DNA of 64,000 nucleotides from Georgenia yuyongxinii (GCF_006352065.1 NZ_CP040915.1:1364001-1428000), one strand, 5' to 3'; counted from the stretch's first letter, positions 51,640 to 60,464 are shown. Program-made: numbers and translations. Notes: a model not told the origin generated them from the letters alone.

Positions 51640-52547
51640 CCCCTTTCGGCGCCCTGACCGGCCGTGCCCTGACCACCGGTCACGGGACCGAGAACGACTT
51701 CATCCTCGTGCCCGACCCCGACGGCGAGCTCCGCCTGGACGCGGCCGACGTCGTCGCCGCCTGCGACCGGCACGCCGGGCTCGGTGCCGACGGACTCATC
51801 CGCGTGGTGCGCTCGGCCGCGCTGCCGGAGGGGGCCGCCGCGCTCGCGGAGGACCCCACCGCCGAGTGGTTCATGGACTACCGCAACAGCGACGGCTCGG
51901 TCGCGGAGATGTGCGGTAACGGGGTGCGGGTCTTCGTGCACTACCTGCGCGAGCGTGGCCTGGTCGAGCTGCCGGCGGGAGGCGGCGTCGTCGTCGGCAC
52001 CCGTGCAGGGGCGCGGCGGGTCACCTTCGACGGCGAGCGGTACACGGTGGAGATGGGCACCTGGGCCATGCCGGGCGGGGCCGAGGCCGTGGCGGCCGGC
52101 TACGACGTCGTGGTCCGGATCCCCGGGCTGGACGCGCCGCGCGGCGGGCTGCGGGTCACCATGCCCAACCCTCACACCGTGGTCGCCCTGCCCGACGAGG
52201 GGGAGCTGGCCGCCGCCGTCCTCACCGGTGAGCCGGCCTACGAGCCTGTCCCGCCCCAGGGCACCAACCTCGAGCTGGTGGTCCCGCTGGGCGAGGACGA
52301 CGGCGACGGCGAGCCCGTCGGCCGTGTGCGGATGCGGGTGCTCGAGCGGGGCGTGGGGGAGACCCGCTCGTGCGGCACGGGCACCTGCGCCGCGGCGCTG
52401 GCGGTCCGGGCCTGGGCCGGTCCCGGAGCCCCGGACACCTGGCGCGTGCTCGTGCCCGGCGGGGAGGTCACCGTGCGGGTGCTGGGCGAGACCGTCACGC
52501 TCACCGGTCCGGCGGCGCTGACCGCCGACGTCACGCTGCTCGGCTGA
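51636..52547 (+). CDS. dapF: Diaminopimelate epimerase
   Basis: DapF interconverts LL- and meso-diaminopimelate for lysine and peptidoglycan. The 303-residue product has two mirrored domains with catalytic cysteines at 93 (VAEMCGNGVRVF) and 246 (RSCGTGTCAAAL). It also has GTENDFILVPD, the HAGLGADGLIRV segment and NPHTVV. Coupled to miaA by a 4-nt overlap, an arrangement conserved in actinobacteria. dapA and dapB are 34-36 kb away in the same window. Confidence 0.96.
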   Translation: MTPFGALTGRALTTGHGTENDFILVPDPDGELRLDAADVVAACDRHAGLGADGLIRVVRSAALPEGAAALAEDPTAEWFMDYRNSDGSVAEMCGNGVRVFVHYLRERGLVELPAGGGVVVGTRAGARRVTFDGERYTVEMGTWAMPGGAEAVAAGYDVVVRIPGLDAPRGGLRVTMPNPHTVVALPDEGELAAAVLTGEPAYEPVPPQGTNLELVVPLGEDDGDGEPVGRVRMRVLERGVGETRSCGTGTCAAALAVRAWAGPGAPDTWRVLVPGGEVTVRVLGETVTLTGPAALTADVTLLG

Positions 52548-52657
52548 TCCGGGCCCGGACGGGTACCCGCGTGCCGACGGGTACCGGCGTGCCCAGGACG
52601 TGCCGGCCCGCCGGGTAGCGTGGTGCGGCAAGCTCCTCCCAGCGGCCCGGAAGAATC

Positions 52658-54070
52658 ATGCCCAAGAAGAAGCGCAAGCCCCGCAAGACCGCCTCGCAGC
52701 ACCGCCGTCACGCCGGCGGTGCCGGGGCACACCGGTCCACCGCACCCGAGGCCCTCCTGAGGGAGTTCGAGGAGTGGGCGTACGCGAACGACCTCCTGGT
52801 GAAGGACAGCACCTGGTTGGTGGGGGCCGCTATCGACCTCAAGCGTGACTGGCTGGGCTCCGCCGACCCGACCGCGTGGAGCGGGGCAGACATCCGGGCG
52901 GTCCTCACCGAGCTGTTCCCCACCCGGGTCGTGCTGGAGCCGGGCGACAGGCAGCTGCTCACGCCCACGATCACGCTGTACCTGACGTTCCTGCTCCAGA
53001 CCGAGCGGCTGCGCACGGACCTGTCCGAGCCGCAGCTGACCGCTCTCATGGAGGCGCTCGCGGCTGAGGTGCCGCGGGCGCTGGCGGCGCCGTCGGGCCG
53101 CTCGATGGGCGGCAACATCATGGCCTACGCGGTCGAGCAGGGCGTGGACGTCTCCGACCCTGCGGCGATCGCCGCCCTCATGGAGCACTACAACAGCCTC
53201 CCGCACGCCGACCGGGTGGCAATCTCCGACGGTGCCGCCGGCGGTGCGCCGGCCGGACACGGCGCCGCCTTCGGCCTGGGCGCGGGCGCCGGCGTCGACG
53301 CCGGCGTCGACGCCGGCGTCGCCGCGCCGCGCCCGGCCGGCTCCTCGCGCCCCACGAGAGCCCTCGCGCAGATCTGGCCGAAGGCCCTCGGCCCGCTGCC
53401 GGACCCCGCAGCCCTCGAGCGCGGGCCCTTCGACCTGGTCAAGACGGCGGCGTGGATGGAGCAGTCCCTCCTGCTGACCCGCGCCCGCGTGCTCGCCGAG
53501 CACGTCGGGGCCGGGCTGCCCGTCACCAGCACCGGAGCCCTGCGCCGGGCCGACACCGCGGCGCTGATGGAACGGCTCGGGCTGCACCGCGAGTTCGAGC
53601 CCCAGTCCATGTGGGACGTCACCGAGCTGACGGTCGTCTGGCTCGCCCTGGCACGGCTGGGCTACCTCGACATCAGCAAGACCCGCGTCCGCCCGGGCGA
53701 GGAGTCACTGCCCCCGGCGGGTGCGTCGGCGCAGGACGTGGTCACGGCCGGTGCGGCCGTCCACGCCGCCGTCCTCCACGCCCTGGTCCAGGCCCGGACC
53801 GACCACGCCAGCGACGGCGAGGAGCCGGCCCTGGTCTGGGGGGCGCTGCTCCGCGCCGCCGACCCGGCCGGGGTCGCCGTCGTCGCACCGAGCCCCCTGG
53901 ACGACCGGCTCGCGTGGGACCTCGACGCCCGCCGCCTCTACTACCTCGCGCACGACCTCAGGACGCTGACCGAGGTGGGCGTCCTCGAGCGGAAGGGGGA
54001 CACGTTCCGGCTGCCGAAGGAGCTCTTCCCCATCGTCCCGGCGGCCATGTCCATGGTCGACGACCACTGA
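52658..54070 (+). CDS. Protein of unknown function, 470 residues, basic N-terminus
   Basis: Not recognised as a named family. It starts with a very basic segment (MPKKKRKPRKTASQHRRH). A helical block follows with WLVGAAIDLKRDWLGSADPT and ITLYLTFLLQTERL, then a Gly/Ala linker with three VDAG units from a 12-nt repeat (about 53290-53325). The C-terminal half of about 240 residues includes LPVTSTGALRRADTAALMER, then TELTVVWLALARLGYLDISK. That pattern resembles the C-terminal module of some actinobacterial proteins related to plasmid pRiA4b ORF-3 (tentative). There are no signal peptide or membrane segments. ATG 52658 gives the whole basic start. It stands alone between dapF and a convergent methyltransferase. 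Confidence 0.75.
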   Translation: MPKKKRKPRKTASQHRRHAGGAGAHRSTAPEALLREFEEWAYANDLLVKDSTWLVGAAIDLKRDWLGSADPTAWSGADIRAVLTELFPTRVVLEPGDRQLLTPTITLYLTFLLQTERLRTDLSEPQLTALMEALAAEVPRALAAPSGRSMGGNIMAYAVEQGVDVSDPAAIAALMEHYNSLPHADRVAISDGAAGGAPAGHGAAFGLGAGAGVDAGVDAGVAAPRPAGSSRPTRALAQIWPKALGPLPDPAALERGPFDLVKTAAWMEQSLLLTRARVLAEHVGAGLPVTSTGALRRADTAALMERLGLHREFEPQSMWDVTELTVVWLALARLGYLDISKTRVRPGEESLPPAGASAQDVVTAGAAVHAAVLHALVQARTDHASDGEEPALVWGALLRAADPAGVAVVAPSPLDDRLAWDLDARRLYYLAHDLRTLTEVGVLERKGDTFRLPKELFPIVPAAMSMVDDH

Positions 54071-54076
54071 CCGCCG

Positions 54077-54703
54077 TCAGCGCGACCGCGGCCGGACGGT
54101 CAGCACCCGGAACCCCTTCGAGGTCGCGGTCCGGGTGACGTCCTGGGCCAGCTCCACCTCGAGCCACCGGTGCAGGGAGTCGGCGCCCAAGTTCTTCTGC
54201 ACCACGAGGTGCGCCCGCCCGGTCGGCGCGAGCAGACCCAACCAGCGGCGCAGCAGCTCGTGCAGGGCCGGCTTGCCGACGCGGATGGGCGGGTTGGACC
54301 AGATCTCGTCGATCCGAGTCCCCGACCCGGCGAAGGTGGACAGCGCGTCCTCGGCGTCGAGCGCCGTGACGTGGCCCAGACCCAGCGCGGCCGCGTTACG
54401 GCGGGTGAGCTCCACGGCACGTCGGTTCACGTCGACCCCGTAGACCTGCGCACCGGGGGAGGCCAGCGCCATCGCCAGGGTGATCGGCCCCCAGCCGCAG
54501 CCGACATCCACGAGCGTGCCGGCGGCCGGTGGGTCGCCCACCGCGTCGAGGAGGACCCGGGTGCCCAGGTCGAGCCTGTCCCCGGAGAACACGCCGGGCG
54601 CCGCCAGCACCCGCACGTCGTGTCCGCGCAGGTGCACGTGCAGCGGGCGGAGCTCCGCCGCCGAGGCGGGCTCCGCGGAGAAGTAGTGGTCGGGCGTCGG
54701 CAC
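54077..54703 (-). CDS. Class I SAM-dependent methyltransferase, RsmC-like
   Basis: The 208-residue methyltransferase of the MTS (RsmC/RlmG) family has a SAM site LVDVGCGWGPITLAMA, an acidic end of the next strand in VYGVDVNRRAVELTRRNA, and the target-base motif NPPIR in IDEIWSNPPIRVGKPA. RsmC methylates G1207 of 16S rRNA in E. coli with a duplicated domain; this short form has only the catalytic domain. RNA is the likely substrate but not proven. GTG 54703 is supported by TAGTTT 6 nt upstream. Confidence 0.86.
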   Translation of the reverse strand: MPTPDHYFSAEPASAAELRPLHVHLRGHDVRVLAAPGVFSGDRLDLGTRVLLDAVGDPPAAGTLVDVGCGWGPITLAMALASPGAQVYGVDVNRRAVELTRRNAAALGLGHVTALDAEDALSTFAGSGTRIDEIWSNPPIRVGKPALHELLRRWLGLLAPTGRAHLVVQKNLGADSLHRWLEVELAQDVTRTATSKGFRVLTVRPRSR

Positions 54704-54709
54704 GGCGCC

Positions 54710-54715
54710 AAACTA
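54710..54715 (-). promoter_or_regulatory. -10 element TAGTTT, leaderless promoter for the RsmC-like gene
   Basis: On the minus strand TAGTTT is followed by GGCGCC and the GTG start. Confidence 0.5.
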
Positions 54716-54798
54716 CCCGTGCACCGCCCGGTCTGTGGAAAAGCGATGGCCGGTGCCAGCACCGCATGGGATCCTTGGAGGAGCCACGGAAGGACACC

Positions 54799-56373
54799 AT
54801 GACCCAGACTCCCCACCCGAACAGCCCGAACCCGGACGAGAGCACGAGAGCCGCGCAGCAGGCCGCCGAGGACGTCGTCGCGCGGATCCTCGCCCGCGCC
54901 GGGTCGTCGCTCAGGTCCACGGAGGGCACCGCGCTCCAGGCCGGCGGTGACGACGAGTCAGCGGAGGGGTACGACGGGGACCAGCTCGAGCGCGAAGAAC
55001 GTGCGGCGTTGCGTCGCGTCGCCGGCCTGTCCACCGAGCTCGAGGACGTCACCGAGGTCGAGTACCGCCAGCTGCGCCTCGAGCGGGTGGTGCTCGTGGG
55101 CCTGTGGTCCACCGGCACCAGCGCGATGGCCGAGGTCTCGCTGCGCGAGCTGGCCGCGCTCGCGGAGACCGCCGGCTCGGAGGTCCTCGACGGGCTGCTC
55201 CAGCGGCGCACCGGTCCCGACCCCGGCACCTACCTCGGCGCCGGCAAGGCCCAGGAGCTCGCGGAGATGGTCCGCGCCGTCGGGGCCGACACCGTGATCG
55301 TCGACGGCGAGCTCAGCCCCTCGCAGCGCCGCGGGCTGGAGGACGTCGTCCAGGTCAAGGTCATCGACCGTACGGCGCTGATCCTCGACATCTTCGCCCA
55401 GCACGCCAAGTCCCGGGAGGGCAAGGCACAGGTCGAGCTCGCCCAGCTCGAGTACCTGCTGCCGCGCCTGCGCGGCTGGGGCGAGTCGATGTCCCGCCAG
55501 GCGGGTGGCCGGGTGGCCGGCGGTGCCGGGATCGGCTCCCGCGGTCCCGGTGAGACGAAGATCGAGCTGGACCGGCGCCGCATCCGCACCCGGATGGCAC
55601 GGCTGCGCCGTCAGATCAAGGAGATGGCCCCCGCCCGCAGTACCAAGCGCGGGTCGCGACGCCACAACGAGGTGCCCTCGGTGGCGATCGCCGGGTACAC
55701 CAACGCCGGCAAGTCCTCCTTGCTCAACCGGCTCACCGGCGCCGGTGTCCTCGTGCAGAACCAGCTCTTCGCCACGCTGGACCCCACCGTGCGCCGGGCC
55801 ACCACCCCGGACGGGCGTGCCTACACCCTGACCGACACCGTCGGTTTCGTGCGGTCCCTGCCCACCGAGCTGGTCGAGGCGTTCCGCTCCACCCTGGAGG
55901 AGGTGGCCGAGGCGGACCTGCTGCTGCACGTCGTCGACGCCGCCCATCCCGACCCCGAGGGGCAGGTGCACACCGTCCGTGGCGTGGTCGCCGACATCCC
56001 CGGCGGCGCCGACGTGCCCGAGCTCATCGTCCTGAACAAGGCCGACCTGGCCGCGCCCGAGGACCTGGCGGCGCTGCGCACCCGGTACCCGGGGGCGGTG
56101 GTCGTCTCCGCCCGCACCGGGCTGGGCATCGAGGAGCTCGCCCAGCGGGTCGCCGAGCTGCTCCCACGGCCGACCGAGGAGATCGACCTCGTCGTGCCCT
56201 ACCCGCGGGGCGACCTCGTCTCCCGCGCGCACTCCGACGGAGAGATCCTCGCGGAGGAGTACGTCGAGGGCGGCACCCGGCTGCACGCCCGGGTCGGGCC
56301 CGACCTGGCCGCCGACCTGCGCGCCGTCGGCCTGCCGGAGCCTGAGGCCCCGGTCGCCCGGCCCGCCTCCTGA
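54799..56373 (+). CDS. hflX: Ribosome-associated GTPase HflX
   Basis: HflX binds the 50S E-site region and splits stalled or hibernating ribosomes under stress. The 524-residue product has an N-terminal HflX domain (RRTGPDPGTYLGAGKAQELA; VDGELSPSQRRGLE; LIFDIFAQHAKSREGKAQVE-type block). A coiled linker with GSRGPGETKIELDRRRI follows. The G domain has Walker A GYTNAGKS at residues 299-306, DTVGFVRSLP and NKAD. ATG 54799 follows ACGGAAGGACACC; an upstream ATG at 54769 is possible. Its stop overlaps the next start by one base (TGATG). Confidence 0.95.
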   Translation: MTQTPHPNSPNPDESTRAAQQAAEDVVARILARAGSSLRSTEGTALQAGGDDESAEGYDGDQLEREERAALRRVAGLSTELEDVTEVEYRQLRLERVVLVGLWSTGTSAMAEVSLRELAALAETAGSEVLDGLLQRRTGPDPGTYLGAGKAQELAEMVRAVGADTVIVDGELSPSQRRGLEDVVQVKVIDRTALILDIFAQHAKSREGKAQVELAQLEYLLPRLRGWGESMSRQAGGRVAGGAGIGSRGPGETKIELDRRRIRTRMARLRRQIKEMAPARSTKRGSRRHNEVPSVAIAGYTNAGKSSLLNRLTGAGVLVQNQLFATLDPTVRRATTPDGRAYTLTDTVGFVRSLPTELVEAFRSTLEEVAEADLLLHVVDAAHPDPEGQVHTVRGVVADIPGGADVPELIVLNKADLAAPEDLAALRTRYPGAVVVSARTGLGIEELAQRVAELLPRPTEEIDLVVPYPRGDLVSRAHSDGEILAEEYVEGGTRLHARVGPDLAADLRAVGLPEPEAPVARPAS

Positions 56374-58436
56374 TGGCCGACGTCCCGGAGATCCTGGCCG
56401 ACGCCGTCGCCTCGCTGGGCGGCACCGCGCGCCAGGGCCAGCAGCAGATGGCCGACGCCGTCACCCAGACCCTGGACGACGGCAGCCACCTGCTGGTCCA
56501 GGCCGGCACCGGCACCGGCAAGTCGCTCGCCTACCTCGTCCCGGTGCTCACGCACGCCGTGGAGTCCGGCCAGCGCGCCGTGATCTCGACGGCCACCCTC
56601 GCCCTGCAGCGCCAGGTGCTCGTGCACGACGCGCCGCGGGTGGCCGCCGTCGTGGCCGAGCGCACGGGCCTGCGCCCCGACGTCGCGCTTCTCAAGGGCT
56701 GGCACAACTACCTGTGCAAGCACAAGGTCGCCGGCGGGTACCCGGCCGATGAGGAGCCCGGCCTGTTCGCCGCGTCCGCCGCCACCGGTGTCGACCCCGC
56801 CGCCCCCGGGGGCGGCGGGGTCCCGACGGAGCGCGAGTCCCTCGCGGACCAGGTGCTGCGCCTGCGGGAATGGGCGGAGGAGACCGGCACCGGCGACCGG
56901 GACGACCTCGTCCCCGGCGTCACCGAGCGAGCCTGGCGGCAGGTCGCGGTGACGAAGATGGAGTGTTTGGGCAACAAGTGCCCGATGATCGCCGAGTGCT
57001 TCCCCGAGGCCGCCCGCCAGGCCGCCCGCGAGGCCGACGTGGTCGTGACCAACCACGCGATGCTCGGCATCGCAGCGGCGGGCTCGGCGAACGTGCTGCC
57101 CGAGCACGACGTCCTCGTGGTCGACGAGGCCCACGAGCTCGCCGACCGGGTCACCGCCCAGGCCAGCCTGGAGCTGAGCGCGGGCGTCGTCGAGCGCACC
57201 GTCCGGCTGGCTCGCCGCCACGCCGGAGTGAACAGCGAGACCTTGGACAAGGCCGCCGCCGCGCTGCGCCAGCACCTCGAGGTGCTGCCCGACGGCCGGC
57301 TGCCGGCGGGGCTTCCCGCCTCGGTGCGCGACGCCGTCGTCCTCGTGGAGGCCGGGGCGCGGGAGGCCGTCAGCGCGATGAAGCCCCAGCCCGGCGCGAC
57401 GGCGGAGGACGCGGGCGGCCGGTCGATGGCCCGCTCGGCGATGGTCGTGCTGCTCGAGACGGCCGAACGGATCCTCGGCGACGGCGTCGCCCAGCGCCGC
57501 GACGTGCTGTGGTGCGAGCGGCCGCGCATCGGCAGCGACCAGCCCCGGCTGCGCCTCGCCCCGCTCGACGTGGCGGGGCCCATGAAGGACAACCTGCTGG
57601 CCGGCCGCGCCGTCGTCCTGACCTCGGCGACCCTGACGCTGGGCGGCACGTTCGACGCCATGGCCCGCTCGCTCGGCCTGACCCTCGACGAGGACCGGCC
57701 CTGGCGCGGGCTGGACGTCGGCTCGCCGTTCGACTACCCCCGCCAGGGCATCTTGTACCTGGCACGGCACCTGCCCCCACCGGGGCGGGACGGCAGCAGC
57801 GAGGAGGCGATGGAGGAGCTCGTCGAGCTGGTCCGGGCCGCCGGCGGCGCCACCCTGGGGCTGTTCTCCTCGCGGCGGGCGGCAGAGGCGGCCGCCGAGC
57901 GGCTGCGCGCCGAGGTCGACACACCGGTGCTCTGCCAGGGCGAGGACCAGCTGCCCACGCTCGTGCGCCGCTTCGCCGACGACGAGGCCACCTCGCTCAT
58001 GGGCACCTTGTCCCTGTGGCAGGGCGTGGACGTGCCCGGGCCGACCTGCCGGCTGGTGGTCATCGACCGCATCCCGTTCCCCCGGCCCGACGACCCGGTG
58101 AAGTCCGCCAGGTCCGAGGTGGTCGCGGCCGCGGGCGGCAACGGCTTCATGTCCGTCGCCGCCACCCACGCCGCCCTGCTCCTCGCCCAGGGGGCGGGAC
58201 GGCTGGTGCGCACCACCACCGACCGCGGCGTCGTCGCGGTCCTCGACCCCAGGCTGGCCACCGCCCGGTACGGCACCTTCCTCACCCGGTCCATGCCGCC
58301 GCTGTGGCGCACGTACGACGGCGAGACCACCCGGGCGGCACTGCGCCGCCTCGCGGCCGGCACCGTGCGGCCCCCGGCGGAGCAGGCCGGCGCGGTCGTT
58401 GCGGAGCCCGATCAGCTGGCGGCCGTGCAGGGCTGA
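56373..58436 (+). CDS. dinG: ATP-dependent helicase, DinG/XPD type
   Basis: The 687-residue superfamily 2 iron-sulfur helicase has Walker A GTGTGKS at residues 45-51 and an iron-sulfur cysteine set (YLCKHK; then MECLGNKCPMIAECF). It also has VVVDEAHELADRV as DEAH box, ALLTSATLTLGGTF-like motif III and the C-terminal motif VI region AQGAGRLVRTTTDRGVVAVLD. E. coli DinG is SOS-induced and unwinds R-loops and DNA forks. Here no LexA box is seen; the gene is translationally coupled to hflX (1-nt overlap). Confidence 0.92.
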   Translation: MADVPEILADAVASLGGTARQGQQQMADAVTQTLDDGSHLLVQAGTGTGKSLAYLVPVLTHAVESGQRAVISTATLALQRQVLVHDAPRVAAVVAERTGLRPDVALLKGWHNYLCKHKVAGGYPADEEPGLFAASAATGVDPAAPGGGGVPTERESLADQVLRLREWAEETGTGDRDDLVPGVTERAWRQVAVTKMECLGNKCPMIAECFPEAARQAAREADVVVTNHAMLGIAAAGSANVLPEHDVLVVDEAHELADRVTAQASLELSAGVVERTVRLARRHAGVNSETLDKAAAALRQHLEVLPDGRLPAGLPASVRDAVVLVEAGAREAVSAMKPQPGATAEDAGGRSMARSAMVVLLETAERILGDGVAQRRDVLWCERPRIGSDQPRLRLAPLDVAGPMKDNLLAGRAVVLTSATLTLGGTFDAMARSLGLTLDEDRPWRGLDVGSPFDYPRQGILYLARHLPPPGRDGSSEEAMEELVELVRAAGGATLGLFSSRRAAEAAAERLRAEVDTPVLCQGEDQLPTLVRRFADDEATSLMGTLSLWQGVDVPGPTCRLVVIDRIPFPRPDDPVKSARSEVVAAAGGNGFMSVAATHAALLLAQGAGRLVRTTTDRGVVAVLDPRLATARYGTFLTRSMPPLWRTYDGETTRAALRRLAAGTVRPPAEQAGAVVAEPDQLAAVQG

Positions 58437-58517
58437 CACCGCGGACCCGGGCCGCGACCCGGCGTCGGCCTCCCTATGGTGGGGAAACGCATGTCCACGG
58501 GAGCAAGGAGCGAGACC

Positions 58518-59522
58518 ATGACCGAGGTCGACGAGGTCGGGCGCGACGAGATGCCGGGCGACAGCCGCGGCGAGCGTCGTCCGAGCAAGGTAGCGATCGT
58601 CGGGGCCGGGGCCGTGGGCTCGACCCTGGCGTACGCGTGCCTCCTGCGCGGCGCCGCCCGTGAGGTGGTGCTCCACGACCTGAACAAGACCAAGGTCGAG
58701 GCGGAGGCGCTGGACATCGCCCACGGCATCCAGTTCACCCCGATGGGCTCCGTGCGCGGCTCGGACGACGTCGCCATCTGCGCGGGCGCCGACGTCGTCG
58801 TCATCACGGCCGGTGCGCGGCAGAAGCCCGGGCAGTCCCGACTGGACCTCGCCGGCGGCACGATCGACATCATGCGGACCCTCGTGCCGCAGCTGGTCGA
58901 GGTCGCCCCCGACGCGGTGTACATCATGGTCGCCAACCCGGTGGACGTGGTCACCTATGCCGGCCTGAAGATCTCCGACCTGCCGGATGGGCAGTTCTTC
59001 GGCTCCGGCACCGTGCTCGACTCCTCCAGGCTGCGCTACCTCATCGCCCGCCAGTGCGGCGTCGCCGTGCAGAGCGTGCACGCCTACATCGCCGGCGAGC
59101 ACGGCGACTCCGAGATCCCGCTGTGGAGCTCGGCGATGATCGGGGCGGTCCCGCTGCTGCAGTGGGGCCCCACCACCGACGGCAGTCTGCTCGACGAAGG
59201 GGTGCGCGCGAGCATCGCGTCCGAGGTGATGAACTCGGCCTACCGGATCATCGAGGGCAAGGGAGCCACCAACTACGCCGTCGGCCTCGCGGTGGTGCGG
59301 ATCATCGAGGCCGTGCTGCGGGACGAGCACCGGGTGCTCTCCGTCTCCTCGCTGCTGGACGACTACCTGGGGATCTCCGACGTCTGCATGTCGGTGCCCA
59401 CCGTGGTCGGGCACGACGGCGTGGGACGGCGCCTCGTCCCGGTGGTCACCGAGACCGAGCGCTACGGGCTCGCCCGCAGCGCCGAGTCCATCCGCGCCGT
59501 CGCGAAGCAGTTCGGGTTCTGA
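58518..59522 (+). CDS. ldh: L-lactate dehydrogenase
   Basis: Ldh reduces pyruvate to L-lactate with NADH. The 334-residue product has the NAD site KVAIVGAGAVGSTLAYACLL, the mobile-loop arginine in GARQKPGQSRLDL, ANPVDVVTY, SSRLRYLIARQ and the catalytic histidine in IAGEHGDSEIPLW. Gln in the GARQKPG loop marks lactate rather than malate specificity. ATG 58518 follows CAAGGAGCGAGACC. An upstream in-frame ATG at 58491, with TATGGT before it, is an alternative. Ldh and lexA converge, 30 nt apart. Confidence 0.94.
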   Translation: MTEVDEVGRDEMPGDSRGERRPSKVAIVGAGAVGSTLAYACLLRGAAREVVLHDLNKTKVEAEALDIAHGIQFTPMGSVRGSDDVAICAGADVVVITAGARQKPGQSRLDLAGGTIDIMRTLVPQLVEVAPDAVYIMVANPVDVVTYAGLKISDLPDGQFFGSGTVLDSSRLRYLIARQCGVAVQSVHAYIAGEHGDSEIPLWSSAMIGAVPLLQWGPTTDGSLLDEGVRASIASEVMNSAYRIIEGKGATNYAVGLAVVRIIEAVLRDEHRVLSVSSLLDDYLGISDVCMSVPTVVGHDGVGRRLVPVVTETERYGLARSAESIRAVAKQFGF

Positions 59523-59552
59523 CCGCCTGACAGCCCGCTGAAGGAGCCCCGG

Positions 59553-60242
59553 TCACAGGCTCCGGAGCACCGTGACGACGCGGCCGAGCACCTGGGACCC
59601 GTCCCCCGGGATCGGGGCGAAGGCGGGGTTCTGCGGCATCAGCCACACGTGGCCGTCGCGGCGCTGGAACGTCTTCACGGTCGCCTCGCCGTCGATCATC
59701 GCCGCCACGATCTCACCGTTCTCCGCGACCGGCTGACGGCGCACCACGACCCAGTCGCCGTCGCAGATGGCCGCCTCGATCATCGACTCACCGACCACCT
59801 TGAGCAGGAACAGCTCGCCGTCGCCGACCAGCTGGCGGGGGAGCGGGAAGACGTCCTCCACCGACTGCTCGGCGAGGATCGGCCCACCGGCCGCGATGCG
59901 CCCGACCACGGGCACCATCGTCGCGGCGCCCGCCTGCAGCCCGTCACCGTCGAAGGCGGTCAGGGCGGCGGTCGAGCCGGCGCGCGGCTCGTCGTCGATC
60001 AGCTCGATCGCCCGGGGACGGTTCGGGTCGCGGCGCACGTAGCCCTTGCGCTCGAGCACCCCCAGCTGGTGCTTGACCGACGACGGGCTGGTCAGGCCCA
60101 CCGCCTCCCCGATCTCGCGCATGCTCGGCGGGTAACCGTGCGCGGTCACCGCCCGGCGGATGGTCGCCAGGATCAGCCGCTGACGCTCGGTGAGCCCTTC
60201 GGCCGGGGACTGGTCCTGCATCGGTTCCTCGAGGGTGCTCAC
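59553..60242 (-). CDS. lexA: SOS response repressor LexA
   Basis: LexA represses DNA-damage genes and self-cleaves when stimulated by RecA filaments. The 229-residue protein has a winged helix ([40 protein letters not shown]). The Ala118-Gly119 cleavage site lies in [10 protein letters not shown]. The catalytic dyad is Ser153 ([10 protein letters not shown]) and Lys190 (EATVKTFQ). GTG 60242 follows GAAGGACCGCCGTC; an ATG seven codons in is the alternative. Its promoter carries an SOS box, so it is autoregulated. Confidence 0.96.
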   Translation of the reverse strand: MSTLEEPMQDQSPAEGLTERQRLILATIRRAVTAHGYPPSMREIGEAVGLTSPSSVKHQLGVLERKGYVRRDPNRPRAIELIDDEPRAGSTAALTAFDGDGLQAGAATMVPVVGRIAAGGPILAEQSVEDVFPLPRQLVGDGELFLLKVVGESMIEAAICDGDWVVVRRQPVAENGEIVAAMIDGEATVKTFQRRDGHVWLMPQNPAFAPIPGDGSQVLGRVVTVLRSL

Positions 60243-60309
60243 GACGGCGGTCCTTCCTCGCGCACCGCGCCCGCGGTGCCGGCGACCGGCGAATCGTTGG
60301 TAATCCGCC

Positions 60310-60324
60310 GATGTCAGTGGTCGG
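60310..60324 (+). repeat. 15-mer GATGTCAGTGGTCGG shared with the recA upstream region
   Basis: Identical to 41139-41153, where it forms the upstream part of the putative PafBC-type recA promoter. Here it lies in the lexA leader, reading toward the LysM-nrdR genes, but TANNNT is missing at the right spacing (TGGGCT instead). Confidence 0.6.
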
Positions 60325-60343
60325 TGATGGGCTTCGTGAGGTC

Positions 60344-60372
60344 AGCGTAGAAGCCCCGGGGCCCGATATCAA
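60344..60372 (-). promoter_or_regulatory. lexA promoter
   Basis: On the minus strand TTGATA (60367-60372), a 17-nt spacer and TACGCT (60344-60349) form a good promoter; transcription would start near 60337, giving a leader of about 95 nt. The adjacent SOS box overlaps its -35. Confidence 0.7.
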
Positions 60373-60384
60373 ACACCTGTTCGA
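60369..60384. promoter_or_regulatory. LexA box 1 in the lexA/LysM divergent region
   Basis: TCAAACACCTGTTCGA, one mismatch (CAAAC for CGAAC) from CGAAC-N4-GTTCG. It overlaps the lexA -35, so LexA binding would block lexA transcription. Confidence 0.75.
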
Positions 60385-60391
60385 GGGTGTG

Positions 60392-60420
60392 TCGACATCG
60401 GGACCCGAAGGCCCTACTCT
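60392..60420 (+). promoter_or_regulatory. Promoter of the LysM-nrdR unit
   Basis: TCGACA (60392-60397), a 17-nt spacer and TACTCT (60415-60420). It lies between the two LexA boxes, about 45 nt before the LysM start codon. Confidence 0.6.
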
Positions 60421-60437
60421 GTCGTACAGACGTTCGA

Positions 60438-60452
60438 CGAACACCCGTTCGA
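60438..60452. promoter_or_regulatory. LexA box 2 in the LysM leader
   Basis: CGAACACCCGTTCGA is a perfect match to the SOS consensus, placed just downstream of the predicted start site and 12 nt before the LysM ATG. The core CGAACACCCGTTCG is identical to the recA box. Confidence 0.88.
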
Positions 60453-60464
60453 GAAGGAGATGTC

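Noticed and set aside
56199-59414. 1071-residue minus-strand frame opposite the DinG-type helicase and ldh
   Set aside because: Spans two certain genes in antisense and has no domain-like segment.
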